64,000 nt of DNA, taken from NCBI GenBank assembly GCA_947494145.1, contig CANLTZ010000011.1, positions 62,001-126,000 on the forward strand, given 5' to 3'. The position numbers were made by a program, and so were the translations under genes. Of this stretch, positions 1 to 9,482 are shown one piece after another (the first letter of the stretch is position 1; each line of letters begins with the position of its first letter). The notes beneath the pieces were generated by a model. The model was not told the origin of the DNA and ran no database searches. It was given only the letters and a program-made list of their open reading frames with translations. Origin of the DNA: an uncultured Jannaschia sp. (GTDB taxonomy: Bacteria; Pseudomonadota; Alphaproteobacteria; Rhodobacterales; Rhodobacteraceae).

Positions 1-1187
1 ACATGCTGCGTCGCCCCGACGCAACCGAGCTCGCGAAGTTCGTGCCGGAGTTCACGATTATCAACTGTCCCAGCTTCAAGGCCGATCCCGCGCGGCACGG
101 CTGCCGGTCGGACGTGGTGATCGCACTCAACCTGGATGCCAAGGAAATCCTGATCGCGGGCACCGAATATGCGGGCGAGAACAAGAAATCCGTTTTCACA
201 CTTCTCAACTACATCCTGCCATCGAAGGGCGTGATGGCCATGCATTGCTCGGCCAACCACGCCTTGGGCAAGCCCACCGACGCCGCCGTTTTCTTCGGGT
301 TGTCGGGCACCGGCAAGACCACCCTTTCGGCGGCGCCAGATCGCACGCTAATCGGTGACGACGAACACGGCTGGTCGGAACGCGGCATCTTCAATTTCGA
401 GGGCGGCTGCTACGCCAAAACCATCAATCTCAGCCGGGAAGCCGAGCCCGAAATCTACGACACCACATCGAAATTCGGCACCGTGATCGAAAACATGGTG
501 TTCGACCCCGAGACGCTGGAACTAGACTTCGAAGACGACAGTATCACCGCAAACATGCGGGCGGCTTACCCGCTGGATTACATATCCAACGCGTCGGTCA
601 CGGCCCTGGGCGGGCATCCAAAGAACGTGGTCATGCTAACCTGCGACGCGTTCGGCGTGCTGCCCCCCATCGCGCGGCTGACCCCGGCCCAGGCGATGTA
701 TCACTTCCTGTCGGGCTTCACGTCGAAGGTGGCAGGCACCGAACGCGGCGTCACAGAGCCGGAGCCCACATTTTCTACCTGTTTCGGCGCACCCTTCATG
801 CCCCGCCGCCCCGAAATCTATGGCAACCTGCTGCGTGATAAGATCGCCAAGTATGGCTCCGATTGCTGGTTGGTGAACACCGGCTGGACGGGGGGCGCCT
901 ATGGCACGGGGTCGCGCATGCCCATAAAGGCCACGCGCAACCTATTGACCGCCGCACTGACGGGCACCTTGGCCAAGGGTGAATTCCGCCGCGACCCGAA
1001 TTTCGGCTTCGACGTGCCCGTGGCGTGCGAAGGTGTGCCCGACGTCCTGCTGGACCCGCGGCGCACATGGGCGGACAAAGACGCCTATGACACGCAGGCC
1101 AAAAAGCTGGTGGACATGTTTGCGGCGAACTTCCAGAAATACCTCGACAATATTGACGAGGATGTAAGGGCATGCGCCATCGGCTAA
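1..1187 (+). CDS. pckA: Phosphoenolpyruvate carboxykinase (ATP), 5'-truncated by window edge
   Basis: Decarboxylates and phosphorylates oxaloacetate to phosphoenolpyruvate using ATP, the entry step of gluconeogenesis in the cytoplasm. About 394 C-terminal residues are visible of the roughly 530 usual for the family; the reading frame is open to base 1, so the true start lies outside the window. Visible signatures are the nucleotide-binding loop GLSGTGKTT, the following acidic metal-binding stretch LIGDDEHGW, and the conserved C-terminal NTGWTGG. The stop overlaps the start of the next gene by 16 bases, which suggests co-transcription. Identity is secure; only the N-terminus is missing. Confidence 0.97.
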   Translation, partial: MLRRPDATELAKFVPEFTIINCPSFKADPARHGCRSDVVIALNLDAKEILIAGTEYAGENKKSVFTLLNYILPSKGVMAMHCSANHALGKPTDAAVFFGLSGTGKTTLSAAPDRTLIGDDEHGWSERGIFNFEGGCYAKTINLSREAEPEIYDTTSKFGTVIENMVFDPETLELDFEDDSITANMRAAYPLDYISNASVTALGGHPKNVVMLTCDAFGVLPPIARLTPAQAMYHFLSGFTSKVAGTERGVTEPEPTFSTCFGAPFMPRRPEIYGNLLRDKIAKYGSDCWLVNTGWTGGAYGTGSRMPIKATRNLLTAALTGTLAKGEFRRDPNFGFDVPVACEGVPDVLLDPRRTWADKDAYDTQAKKLVDMFAANFQKYLDNIDEDVRACAIG

Positions 1188-1690
1188 CCTATCTGACACT
1201 TGCCCTCGGCCTCATGGCCGGGGCGGCGCAGGCGCAAGTCAGGTTGGTGGAGGCTGGCATCATCTGCCCGCGGGAAGCCGAAGGCCCGGTGGTCGATGCA
1301 CCCGGCACCGAAGCGGGCTTCATCCGCACCATCCAAGACCCGGTGACGTTCGACCTGTTCGACCGCACCGTTCCCACCATGGACAATATCAGCTTCGGGT
1401 TTCGAACCGCATTGAAACCCGGCACGCCGACGCAAACCGTGACCGTCGTGGTCACGCACCCGCCCATGGGCCCCCGCGGCGTGGAACGGCAGGCCTGGGA
1501 AGACGTGATCGTCACCGGAACCGAAAGCCTGAACTTGTTCACCTTTGAATTCGACTACGAAAAGGTGCTCGGCACTTGGACATTCTCCATCGAGGTGGAT
1601 GGCGTGCCAGCCGTCTCCGTCCCGTTCGAGGTGACGGAAAATGACGGCCGCGGCCGAGTCGAACAGGCTTGTTTCCAGTTCTTGTCCTGA
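1172..1690 (+). CDS. Secreted DUF3859-family protein
   Basis: A 172-residue protein with a clear Sec signal peptide ([21 protein letters not shown], cleavage near residue 21). The mature part is predicted beta-rich and ends with a conserved-looking cysteine near the C-terminus (EQACFQFLS), which could pair with the cysteine at IICPRE. It resembles the DUF3859 family, which has no known function. It overlaps the 3' end of pckA by 16 bases and probably relies on translational coupling. It is most likely periplasmic. The family assignment is from memory of the sequence type and is only moderately certain. Confidence 0.75.
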   Translation: MRHRLTYLTLALGLMAGAAQAQVRLVEAGIICPREAEGPVVDAPGTEAGFIRTIQDPVTFDLFDRTVPTMDNISFGFRTALKPGTPTQTVTVVVTHPPMGPRGVERQAWEDVIVTGTESLNLFTFEFDYEKVLGTWTFSIEVDGVPAVSVPFEVTENDGRGRVEQACFQFLS

Positions 1691-1696
1691 CGGCCT

Positions 1697-2455
1697 TCAG
1701 CCCGTCAGCCCCTTTCGGATCAGATTGACCCCGGCGATCACCAGCACGACCAGCGTGGCCTTCTTGAACAGCGCTTGATCCATCTTGTCCTGCAGGCGGA
1801 AGCCGACAGCCATCCCCGCCAGAGCCGCGGGCAACAAGGCGGCGGAAAACCAGATCGTCTCCCCATTCAGGATGCCCGACCGCAGATGGGCGATCACCAA
1901 CACCACGGACCCGGTGCCGTAGATGACGCCCTGAACCACCATTTGCCGCGCCTTCGGCGTGTCGATGGCAATCAGGTACAGAACGGTTGTCGGCCCCCAC
2001 GTGCCCGCCAAGCCGCCCAGCACACCAGAAATCGCCCCGATGCCCCATTCGGCGGGCACACGGCGCGATGGCGGGATGGAAAGGCGCAAGCCCGAGAGTT
2101 GCAGCAGCGACAAACCCACCACGGGGATACCCAGGATCAAGTAAAAAACCTGCGTCGGAATGGCCGTCACGAATTGCGCGGTCACGAAAATCGCCAGCAT
2201 CACGATCAGAACGTAGCGCCAATGCAGCGCCACGGCCTCCTTCGCTTGTACCCAGCCTTGCCGCACGACCTGCAACCCGTTGGTGGCCAAGACCGAAACC
2301 AGGATGCCGGCGAGCGATAGGCGGGGGTCCAGAAAGCTCGACAGCCCCGAGATCATCACAAGTGGGAGTGCGAAGCCCACCGTCCCCTTCACGAGCCCCG
2401 CCAAAAGCGCGATGATCAGGGCAAGGGCCCATTGGCCAGGGGAAAGGAGGTCCAT
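1697..2455 (-). CDS. TauE/SafE-family membrane permease
   Basis: A 252-residue polytopic inner-membrane protein with about eight hydrophobic segments and the two-fold internal layout of the TauE/SafE family: a glycine-rich first helix (AGLVKGTVGFALPL) and a second-half counterpart (SGVLGGLAGTWGPTTVLYL). Members export sulfite, sulfoacetate or related organosulfur anions, but many are uncharacterised and nothing adjacent here fixes the substrate. It converges on the DUF3859 gene and is divergent from the acyl-CoA dehydrogenase gene, with a 186-base region between them holding both promoters. Confidence 0.85.
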   Translation of the reverse strand: MDLLSPGQWALALIIALLAGLVKGTVGFALPLVMISGLSSFLDPRLSLAGILVSVLATNGLQVVRQGWVQAKEAVALHWRYVLIVMLAIFVTAQFVTAIPTQVFYLILGIPVVGLSLLQLSGLRLSIPPSRRVPAEWGIGAISGVLGGLAGTWGPTTVLYLIAIDTPKARQMVVQGVIYGTGSVVLVIAHLRSGILNGETIWFSAALLPAALAGMAVGFRLQDKMDQALFKKATLVVLVIAGVNLIRKGLTG

Positions 2456-2641
2456 GTTGCCTCCCTAAAGTGTTTTGCCCGGAAGCTGAATCAGGTTTTG
2501 GTGTGGGCGCGTCCATGGCTGACGGGGCTGTTCTGCGACCAAGATCGGCTTGCGCGAAAGTTATTTTATTTTCTTGTCGCGCCCCGTTCTTAGAATTAAG
2601 TTACGCTGCGAATGCGAAGAGAATCTAAGTTAGGACACCCG

Positions 2642-4342
2642 ATGCCCCATGATGGACAGACCATGCCGCGCGACACGGGCCCAGAGCAAACCATTGTTTT
2701 AGAAAACCTCCTGACCCTGACGGGCCAGGCCGTCGACGCGCTCGACGGCGTTCTCGCAATTGCGAAAGACAGCGTCGCGGCCCGTGTCATGGTAGATGGT
2801 CGCGCCGATGCCGCGCGGCTGGAAGCAGAACAGACGGCGACCCATGGGCTGGCCTGGCTCGCCACCTACGCCCAAGCCCTGCGCCAGATGCAGGGCTGGG
2901 CCACGCGCCTGGACGACCAGGGCATCTTTGGAGAGATGGAGGCGCTGATCCACCAGATCGCCTTCGGCGAATATCTCTGGCAGGTCTATGGCGGTCTTCC
3001 CATGAGCCAGGGGGAAATCCTGCGGCTGCAAGACCTTGGCGTGGACCAAGACGACCAGCGTGGTTTAATGGTGCCCGCCGTCATGACGCTATGCAACGCC
3101 GGTAACAGCCAGGCCGCCCGCACGCGCCTGGTCGCGCTGATGCGCGATGGCACGGCCAATGCAACCTTCGGGGCCAGCGGCCTTGACGAAGAATTGGAGA
3201 TGATCCGCGATCAGTTCCGCCGCTGGTCGAACGACCGCGTCGCGCCCCATGCCCATGAATGGCACCTCAAGGATGAACTCATCCCCATGGAGGTCATCGA
3301 CGAGATGGCGGAGATGGGCGTTTTCGGCCTGACCATCCCGGAAGAATTCGGCGGCTTGGGCCTGCCCAAAGCGGCCATGTGCGTGGTGTCGGAAGAATTG
3401 TCGCGCGGCTATATTGGCGTCGGCTCCCTCGGGACCCGATCCGAGATCGCGGCGGAGTTGATCCTGTGTGGCGGCACCGATGAGCAGAAGGCCAAGTGGC
3501 TGCCCAAGCTCGCCTCGGGCGAAACGCTGCCCACCGCCGTCTTCACCGAACCCAATACCGGCTCTGACCTGGGCTCCCTTCGCACCAAGGCCGTGCGCAA
3601 CGAAGCTGGGGATTGGGTGGTCAACGGCAACAAGACCTGGATCACCCATGCCGCCCGCACCCATGTCATGACCGTTCTGGCCCGCACGGTCCCGGACACG
3701 AACGATTACAAGGGCCTGTCGATGTTCCTGGCGGAAAAGACGCCGGGCACGGACGAAAACCCCTGGCAGGATCCCGGCATCTCCGGCGGCGAGATCGAGG
3801 TGTTGGGCTACCGCGGCATGAAGGAATACACGGTCAATTTCGACGATTTCAAAGTGAAGGGCGACAACCTTCTGGGCGGCGCCGAGGGCCAAGGGTTCAA
3901 GCAGCTCATGCAGACCTTCGAAAGCGCGCGCATCCAGACGGCCGCCCGCGCCATCGGCGTGGCCCAGGCCGCGTTGGACGAAGGTTTGAAATACGCCGAG
4001 GAGCGCAAGCAATTCGGCAAGGCCCTGGTCGAATTTCCCCGCGTCGCCAACAAGCTGGCCATGATGGCGGTGGAAATCATGGTGACCCGCCAGCTCACCT
4101 ATTTCAGTGCCGCCGAGAAAGACCAAGATCGCCGCTGCGATGTGGAAGCGGGCATGGCCAAGCTTCTGGGTGCGCGCACGGCCTGGGCCGCGGCCGATAA
4201 CGGGTTGCAGATTCACGGTGGCAACGGCTTCGCGCTGGAATATCCGATCAGCCGCCTGCTCTGCGATGCGCGCATCCTCAACATCTTCGAAGGCGCCGCG
4301 GAAATCCAAGCCCAGGTCATCGCCCGCAGGCTTCTGGGCTGA
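2642..4342 (+). CDS. mcd: Acyl-CoA dehydrogenase, probable (2S)-methylsuccinyl-CoA dehydrogenase
   Basis: A 566-residue FAD enzyme. Residues from about 170 onward form a standard acyl-CoA dehydrogenase, including FTEPNTGSDLGS for flavin and substrate contacts, QIHGGNGF, and the C-terminal EGAAEIQAQVIARRLL. The first 160 residues are a helical extension absent from ordinary acyl-CoA dehydrogenases but characteristic of methylsuccinyl-CoA dehydrogenase, which oxidises (2S)-methylsuccinyl-CoA to mesaconyl-CoA in the ethylmalonyl-CoA pathway for acetyl-CoA assimilation. The ATG at 2642 is preferred because TAGGA precedes it at proper spacing; an in-frame ATG at 2612 lacks a ribosome site. The specific substrate is inferred from the N-terminal extension. 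Confidence 0.85.
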   Translation: MPHDGQTMPRDTGPEQTIVLENLLTLTGQAVDALDGVLAIAKDSVAARVMVDGRADAARLEAEQTATHGLAWLATYAQALRQMQGWATRLDDQGIFGEMEALIHQIAFGEYLWQVYGGLPMSQGEILRLQDLGVDQDDQRGLMVPAVMTLCNAGNSQAARTRLVALMRDGTANATFGASGLDEELEMIRDQFRRWSNDRVAPHAHEWHLKDELIPMEVIDEMAEMGVFGLTIPEEFGGLGLPKAAMCVVSEELSRGYIGVGSLGTRSEIAAELILCGGTDEQKAKWLPKLASGETLPTAVFTEPNTGSDLGSLRTKAVRNEAGDWVVNGNKTWITHAARTHVMTVLARTVPDTNDYKGLSMFLAEKTPGTDENPWQDPGISGGEIEVLGYRGMKEYTVNFDDFKVKGDNLLGGAEGQGFKQLMQTFESARIQTAARAIGVAQAALDEGLKYAEERKQFGKALVEFPRVANKLAMMAVEIMVTRQLTYFSAAEKDQDRRCDVEAGMAKLLGARTAWAAADNGLQIHGGNGFALEYPISRLLCDARILNIFEGAAEIQAQVIARRLLG

Positions 4343-4385
4343 CACCGCTTGCACGCCGCAGCGCGCGGCGGCTAAGGGGACGGCC

Positions 4386-4778
4386 ATGCGACGCGCTTGG
4401 CCCTTCCTGTTACTTCTGGCCGCCTGCCAAGGGGATGAGACCATTTCCGGCTATGTGGCACCGGGAACCATCTTCGCCTTGGAAGAACAAGCCGGGCAAG
4501 CGGTGACCTTTACCGCCACCATCACCTTCCCGGAACCCGGCCGCGTGACCGGCAGCGGCCCCTGCAACAGCTTCAACGCCGCGCAAAGCGTGCCCCTGCC
4601 CTGGATCGACATCGGCCCCATCGCCGCCACGCGACGGGCCTGCCCGGACCTTGCGGCGGAAGGCGCTTATTTTGCCGCGTTGGAGCAAGCGACGCTGGCG
4701 GAAGTGGCGGGCGACGTTCTGATTTTGTCAGACGAAGATGATGATTTTCTGGTCTTTCGCGCCCAGGGCTCAGACTGA
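4386..4778 (+). CDS. Small META-domain-like lipoprotein
   Basis: A 130-residue protein with a lipoprotein signal (RAWPFLLLLAAC, lipidated cysteine about residue 17). The mature part resembles the META/HslJ fold, with a TGSGPCNSFNA segment corresponding to the family's GCN-like core and a second cysteine in TRRACPD. The start at 4386 is chosen because the signal peptide begins there; an in-frame extension upstream would run inside the dehydrogenase gene in another frame. It lies 43 bases after mcd on the same strand and converges with recO. Function is unknown; the protein is probably anchored in the outer membrane facing the periplasm. Confidence 0.75.
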   Translation: MRRAWPFLLLLAACQGDETISGYVAPGTIFALEEQAGQAVTFTATITFPEPGRVTGSGPCNSFNAAQSVPLPWIDIGPIAATRRACPDLAAEGAYFAALEQATLAEVAGDVLILSDEDDDFLVFRAQGSD

Positions 4779-4830
4779 ACGTAGGACACTCTTCGGCTGA
4801 TCCGCCGTGGCCCCACATGATGAACCGTCC

Positions 4831-5553
4831 TTAGCCTTCGCGGCCCAACGCGGCCAGAAAACGGTCGCGGGCAGGTGGGACGGGCCTGTCCCCCAATGAC
4901 GCAGCCAAGCTTGTCTTCAGAAAATGGCCGGTGACGTTCAGCGCGGCCACCACACCCGGCAATGTGGCCGGCCCGCCCAGTAGGATATCGGGCAAGGGCA
5001 ACAAGCGGCTGGCCCAATCGCCCGCGCCTGCACGGCTGACCGCGCGGCCCGTGCGCGGGCTAACATAGGACAGGTCGTTGGCGTCGCCCCTCACCGCGCA
5101 ACGCGACAGGTCGAGGCGAAAGCCCACGACTTCCAGCAGCGCCACTTCCCAATGCACATAATCGTTGAGCCACCCTTCCCCGTCCGCGATGGCATCGCAA
5201 AGCGCCTCGGTCCGCGCTTGGAAGTCGGGCAGCGCCTCCCGTTCGGGAAGGGCGAAGGCACAAAGCGATGTCGTCGTGGTTAACGCTGCCAGACGCAGCG
5301 GATCCGCCAGGATCATTGCCGCGCGGGAGCGGCGAAGCTCCACCGCATAGCCGCCCATATGGCTTTCGAGCCGCGCGCGCCATGTCGCGTCAAGCTGGTT
5401 GCCCGGCTGCAAGGCAGGCGCCTTCTTGCGGGACGCGCCGCCATGGACAACGCCCAGATGGCGGCCATGTTCGCGAGTGAAAAGCTCTAGGATAACAGCG
5501 GTTTCGCCATGGGGCCGGGCGGCGAGCACGATGCCTTCATCGCGCCATTCCAT
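4831..5553 (-). CDS. recO: DNA repair protein RecO
   Basis: A 240-residue RecO. It promotes RecF-pathway recombinational repair by annealing SSB-coated DNA and loading RecA with RecR. The N-terminus MEWRDEGIVLAARPHGET is the typical OB-fold start, and the central part holds the helical region usual in the family. Its start codon overlaps the stop of the DUF1491 gene (TGATG). It is the last gene of the minus-strand lepB-rnc-era-DUF1491-recO run, the usual alphaproteobacterial arrangement. An open frame continues upstream of 5553, but it lies inside the neighbours in the wrong frame. Confidence 0.95.
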   Translation of the reverse strand: MEWRDEGIVLAARPHGETAVILELFTREHGRHLGVVHGGASRKKAPALQPGNQLDATWRARLESHMGGYAVELRRSRAAMILADPLRLAALTTTTSLCAFALPEREALPDFQARTEALCDAIADGEGWLNDYVHWEVALLEVVGFRLDLSRCAVRGDANDLSYVSPRTGRAVSRAGAGDWASRLLPLPDILLGGPATLPGVVAALNVTGHFLKTSLAASLGDRPVPPARDRFLAALGREG

Positions 5554-5882
5554 CACTCCAACCCGTCTTCGCCCAGAAGGTGGCGGCCCTGGCGGTCCTC
5601 CACCTCCAACACCCAAAGGTCGGGGTCGAAGCTGCGCTGTCGGGCAATGGCCACGTCGCAATCGCCTTCGGCCCCTTCGACAAGCGGCACCCAGGCGCGG
5701 TCGCCGGTCATCAGATCGAAGCTGCGCTGGAAGACCTGGGCCTGGCCGTCCAACGTGTTCAGCTTGACCATGACCGCCCCCGCCGTATCGTCGCCGTGAT
5801 GGGCCACGAAGCAAGGAATACCATGCAAATCCAATCGTTTGCGGTAGGCCGCCACCCAGAACGACGCGGTAAGCCGCGTCAT
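5553..5882 (-). CDS. DUF1491 family protein
   Basis: A 109-residue protein of the DUF1491 family, found in alphaproteobacteria and commonly placed between era and recO as here. The N-terminal TRLTASFWVAAYRKRLDLHG and the central AGAVMVKLNTLDGQAQVF are the recognisable parts. There is no signal peptide or membrane segment, so it is probably cytoplasmic. It overlaps era by four bases (ATGA) and recO by one base, so all three are almost certainly one transcript. Function is unknown. Confidence 0.85.
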   Translation of the reverse strand: MTRLTASFWVAAYRKRLDLHGIPCFVAHHGDDTAGAVMVKLNTLDGQAQVFQRSFDLMTGDRAWVPLVEGAEGDCDVAIARQRSFDPDLWVLEVEDRQGRHLLGEDGLE

Positions 5883-6796
5883 GTGGCGCCATCCTTGAAA
5901 TCGAGACCCATGGCGTCGAAGCGCTCCGCCTCCTCCAGCCAGCCCGGGCGCACCTTGACCTGCAAGAACAGGTGGACGCGGTGGCCCAGGAATTCCTCCA
6001 ATTCCTGCCTTGCGGCCTGGCCCACGGCTTTCGTCGTCTCGCCCTTCTTGCCCAGGACGATGCCCTTATGGCCGTCACGCTGCACATAGATGATCTGGTC
6101 GATCCGGGCAGAGCCGTCATCGCGGTTTTCCCATTGCTCCGTTTCGACGGTCAGCTGGTAAGGCAGTTCCTGATGCAGCCGCAGGGTCAGCTTTTCACGC
6201 GTGATCTCGGCGGCGATCATGCGCAATGGCAGATCAGCGATCTGATCTTCGGGGTAAAGCCATGGGCCTTCGGGCACGCGTCCAGCCAGGTCTGTCTTCA
6301 GGTCTTCCACCCCATGGCCCTTTTCGGCGGAAATCAGGTAGGTCGCGGCGAACCCATAGCGCTGGTTCATCTTTTCTGTCAGCGCCAGCAGCTTGGGCGC
6401 CTCGACCCGGTCGATCTTGTTGATCGCCAGAAGCACGGGCTGTCCGGGCGCGCGATCTTCAAGGGACGCCAAGATCGCCTCCACGCCTTCCGTGAGGCCG
6501 CGATGGGCCTCGATCAGAAGGACGATCACATCGGCATCGGACGCGCCCGACCAAGCCGCGGCCACCATGGCGCGGTCCAAGCGGCGGCGGGGCCGGAACA
6601 GACCGGGCGTGTCCACAAAGACGATCTGAGCGGCCCCGTGCATCGCCACGCCACGGATGCGCGCCCGCGTGGTCTGCACCTTGTGGGTCACGATGGAGAC
6701 CTTGGCGCCCACCATCCGGTTGAGCAGCGTGGACTTTCCGGCATTGGGCTCCCCGATCAGGGCAACGAAACCGGCGCGTGTGGGGGTATCTGTCAT
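5879..6796 (-). CDS. era: GTPase Era
   Basis: A 305-residue essential GTPase that binds the 3' end of 16S rRNA and assists 30S assembly. The G1 loop is GEPNAGKST (residues 15-23), G3 is DTPG, and G4 is NKID. The C-terminal KH RNA-binding domain includes IVLGKKGETTKAVGQAARQE. Length matches the family. It follows rnc after 53 bases and overlaps the DUF1491 start by four bases. Confidence 0.98.
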   Translation of the reverse strand: MTDTPTRAGFVALIGEPNAGKSTLLNRMVGAKVSIVTHKVQTTRARIRGVAMHGAAQIVFVDTPGLFRPRRRLDRAMVAAAWSGASDADVIVLLIEAHRGLTEGVEAILASLEDRAPGQPVLLAINKIDRVEAPKLLALTEKMNQRYGFAATYLISAEKGHGVEDLKTDLAGRVPEGPWLYPEDQIADLPLRMIAAEITREKLTLRLHQELPYQLTVETEQWENRDDGSARIDQIIYVQRDGHKGIVLGKKGETTKAVGQAARQELEEFLGHRVHLFLQVKVRPGWLEEAERFDAMGLDFKDGAT

Positions 6797-6849
6797 GGGC
6801 CTGACTTACGGGGTCATTGGGGAAATGGGAACGGCGGCGCAGGGCGCAG

Positions 6850-7536
6850 TCAGGCGCCTTGGCCAACTTCAGCCAGAAGCGCCTTGGCGGCGGCCTGTTC
6901 GGCGGCGCGCTTGGCGGTGGCCTGCCCTTCGGCGGTGCGACCGTCTTCCAACGCGGCGCGGATGCGGAATATGGGGGCATGGTCGGGGCCGGAGCGGCCC
7001 GCAACCTCGTAGCGGGGCGGCGCCATGCCGCGGGCCTGGGCCCATTCTTGCAAGGTGGTCTTGGCATCTCGGGCATCGGTTTCGACCCGTTCGATCCGGT
7101 CCGCCCAGAGCCGCAGGATCATGGTGCGCGCCGCATCCAGCCCGGCATCCAGATAGACGGCGGCGATCAACGCCTCCATCGCGTCGCCGAGCAATGCAAG
7201 CTTACGACGCCCGCCGGTCACCTGTTCGGATTTCCCCAATTTCAGCACGGCGCCCAGGTCGATGGATTGCGCCACCTCGGCGCAGGTTTCCTTGCGCACC
7301 AGCGCGTTGAACCGCGGCGCAAGCTGCCCCTCGGACGCGGTGCCGTCTTCGGACATGAGCGCTTCGGCCATCACGAGGCCCAGGACACGGTCGCCCAGGA
7401 ATTCCAAGCGCTGATTGTCGGGCCGGGTGGCGGAGGCAAGCGACGCATGGGTCATGGCCCGGATCAGCAGGTCGGGCTGGGCGAAATCGTGGCCGATGCG
7501 ATCCTGGAAGGCGGCAAGGTCGCGGGAAAGCTTCAT
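6850..7536 (-). CDS. rnc: Ribonuclease III
   Basis: A 228-residue double-strand-specific endoribonuclease that processes rRNA precursors and structured mRNAs. The signature [14 protein letters not shown] carries the catalytic Glu and Asp, a second acidic site is [15 protein letters not shown], and the C-terminal double-stranded RNA-binding domain ends with [14 protein letters not shown]. The start [10 protein letters not shown] at 7536 is chosen over the longer open frame (to 7590) because it matches the usual family N-terminus and avoids overlap with lepB. The gene lies 17 bases after lepB in the same operon. Confidence 0.97.
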   Translation of the reverse strand: MKLSRDLAAFQDRIGHDFAQPDLLIRAMTHASLASATRPDNQRLEFLGDRVLGLVMAEALMSEDGTASEGQLAPRFNALVRKETCAEVAQSIDLGAVLKLGKSEQVTGGRRKLALLGDAMEALIAAVYLDAGLDAARTMILRLWADRIERVETDARDAKTTLQEWAQARGMAPPRYEVAGRSGPDHAPIFRIRAALEDGRTAEGQATAKRAAEQAAAKALLAEVGQGA

Positions 7537-7553
7537 GGGCGACCCGGCTGCCG

Positions 7554-8345
7554 TCACACGATTTTCTCGAAGAAGCGATCGCCGCGCCAAGTCCAGAAGA
7601 ACAACATGCGCGAGCCTGCGGAGGAAAAGATCACGCGGTCCGCGCGGCCGATAAGGTTTTCGTATGGCACGAAGCCCACGCCGCCCACCGCACGTGGCAC
7701 CCGACTGTCGCGGGAATTGTCGCGGTTGTCGCCCATGAAGAAGTACTCCCCTTCAGGGACGGTATAGACGGGCGTGTTATCGGTGCCGGAAGTCGTGCCG
7801 ATGTTGAGCACGGAATGGGGGCCATCCGTCCCGGGCAGGCTTTCGGCAAAGCGTTCCTTCACGCAATCGCCGCCCAGACCCACCGGATCGTTGGCGCAGC
7901 GCGGTGTCAGGCGTTGGGGCCCCTGGGGCAGCTTGTCTTCCACAAAGGGCTCGACCGGTTCGGTGGGCACTGGGTTGCCATTGAGCCACAGCACGCCGTC
8001 GCGCATCTGCACGGTGTCGCCGGGCACACCCACCAGGCGCTTGATGAAATCAGTGCCGTTCACTGGATGGCGGAAGACGATCACATCGCCGCGCTCAGGC
8101 TCAGATCCGAGCAGGCGCCCAGAGAAGGGACACATGGAAAACGGACAGGAATGGCGCGAATAGCCATAGGCCATCTTGTTGACGAAGAGGAAATCGCCGA
8201 TCAGCAGCGTATCCTTCATGGAACCCGAAGGGATCCAGAACGGCTGAAAGAAGAGCGTGCGGAAGATGCCCGCAATCACCAGCGCCCAGATGACGGTTTT
8301 CACCGTCTCGAAGAACCCTTCCTTCTTTTCTGTCTTGGCTGTCAT
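7554..8345 (-). CDS. lepB: Signal peptidase I
   Basis: A 263-residue inner-membrane serine/lysine protease that removes Sec and Tat signal peptides. One N-terminal transmembrane helix (about residues 16-34) precedes the catalytic motif PSGSM with Ser42. The general base is Lys102 in [11 protein letters not shown], and the conserved [11 protein letters not shown] is present. It sits in the lepB-rnc-era-recO operon. A cysteine-containing insert ([11 protein letters not shown]) and a second insert around residues 130-170 with two cysteines are common in this lineage. Confidence 0.97.
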   Translation of the reverse strand: MTAKTEKKEGFFETVKTVIWALVIAGIFRTLFFQPFWIPSGSMKDTLLIGDFLFVNKMAYGYSRHSCPFSMCPFSGRLLGSEPERGDVIVFRHPVNGTDFIKRLVGVPGDTVQMRDGVLWLNGNPVPTEPVEPFVEDKLPQGPQRLTPRCANDPVGLGGDCVKERFAESLPGTDGPHSVLNIGTTSGTDNTPVYTVPEGEYFFMGDNRDNSRDSRVPRAVGGVGFVPYENLIGRADRVIFSSAGSRMLFFWTWRGDRFFEKIV

Positions 8346-8458
8346 CCTCTGCCCCTTCTGTCGTTGCCGGTCCCTGCCCCCCTACCCCGGTGCTGTCAAC
8401 CGCGCGGAATGCGGGGCGGCAGGAAACGACCCTTCATACCGCTTGTCGGCGGGCTCGA

Positions 8459-9017
8459 TTACTCCGTCTCACCCGCCTGTCGCAACACGACTTCGATCTG
8501 CACGTCGTCCCGCCCGCGGGCATAGTCCAAAGCAGATCGTTCCTCTTCATCTGCGGCATTGGGGTCCGCCCCGGGCGCGCGACAGGGCCGAGACCATGGA
8601 AAAGTTGTCGGCCTCCGACACATGCACCATCAACGGCGTGCGACCAAGGTCATCGCGGCTTTCTAGAGTGGCACCCGCCGCCAGAACGACGGTCAAAAAC
8701 GCGGGATCGATCAGTATGTGGAGCAGTGTGTGACCATCGTCCTTTCTTGCATTCACATCGGCGCCGTGGCGGATCAACAGGTCCAGGGCATCCTCGAAGT
8801 CGGTGTCGTCGAGGAGATGGATCGCTTAAGAGCCGAGCGCGTCGCGGGCAGTCGCCAGTTTCCGGTTTTGCTCAAGCGCCTCTGCCACGGCGGACGCTCC
8901 ACCGGTGGCAACGAGGTCGTGGAACCGCTGGATATCCGCGTCATCCGGTTTGGTATCGGCCAATGCGGACACGCTAAGGAAGAGACCTGCCAAGAGGGAG
9001 AGGATTGCGCGCATCAA
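8459..9017 (-). pseudogene. Ankyrin-repeat secreted protein, broken by a stop and a frameshift
   Basis: Reading from 9017 down gives a signal peptide (RAILSLLAGLFLSVSALA) and a helical repeat start ending ...ATARDALGS at an in-frame TAA (8826-8828). The same frame then continues as clear ankyrin repeats (IRHGADVNARKDDGHTLLHI, then DDLGRTPLM). Near 8565-8580 the repeat consensus moves to another frame (GADPNAADEEERSALDYA), which ends at TAA 8459-8461. A net gain of one base in a GC-rich run explains the shift. With both lesions repaired the product would be about 185 residues. The segment lies between acpS and lepB, where most relatives have no such gene. Sequencing error could account for one lesion but less easily for both. 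Confidence 0.8.
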
Positions 9018-9080
9018 TGATCCGTCTTTCGGAAGCCGAAGGGGCGCGCATCTGTGCGGCGGGTGGAATCGTGGCCCGCC

Positions 9081-9482
9081 TCAGCCAAAAGGCCGCGCCT
9101 CGATTAGGACCATGGCATGGGCCCAGGGGTGATCGTCGGTCAGGCTCACATGGATGATCGCTTCATGCCCATCGGGCGTCATCTTTTCCAGCCGTTCAGC
9201 GGCCCAGCCGGTGACGTGCATGACGGGCTGGCCGGTATGGAGGTTGGTGACCGACATGTCCTTCCAGGCGATGCCCATGCGCAGGCCGGTGCCCAGTGCT
9301 TTGGAGCACGCCTCTTTCGCGGCCCAACGCTTGGCGTAGGTGCCTGCCACGTCCTTGCGGTTTTCGGCCTTGCGCTGTTCGCGCTCGGTGAAAACGCGGT
9401 TGCGAAAGCGGTCGCCGAACCGGTCAAGCACGCCCGCGATCCGCTCGATATTGGCGAGGTCGGTGCCGATGCCCAAGATCAT
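9081..9482 (-). CDS. acpS: Holo-[acyl-carrier-protein] synthase
   Basis: A 133-residue enzyme that transfers 4'-phosphopantetheine from CoA to the acyl carrier protein. The N-terminus [15 protein letters not shown] carries the magnesium-binding Asp8, and [14 protein letters not shown] holds the catalytic and magnesium-binding Glu. The start at 9482 overlaps the stop of the upstream LysE gene by four bases (ATGA). A longer open frame upstream lies antisense-free but out of frame inside the LysE gene and is not used. It is part of the pdxJ-acpS-lepB block. Confidence 0.96.
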   Translation of the reverse strand: MILGIGTDLANIERIAGVLDRFGDRFRNRVFTEREQRKAENRKDVAGTYAKRWAAKEACSKALGTGLRMGIAWKDMSVTNLHTGQPVMHVTGWAAERLEKMTPDGHEAIIHVSLTDDHPWAHAMVLIEARPFG

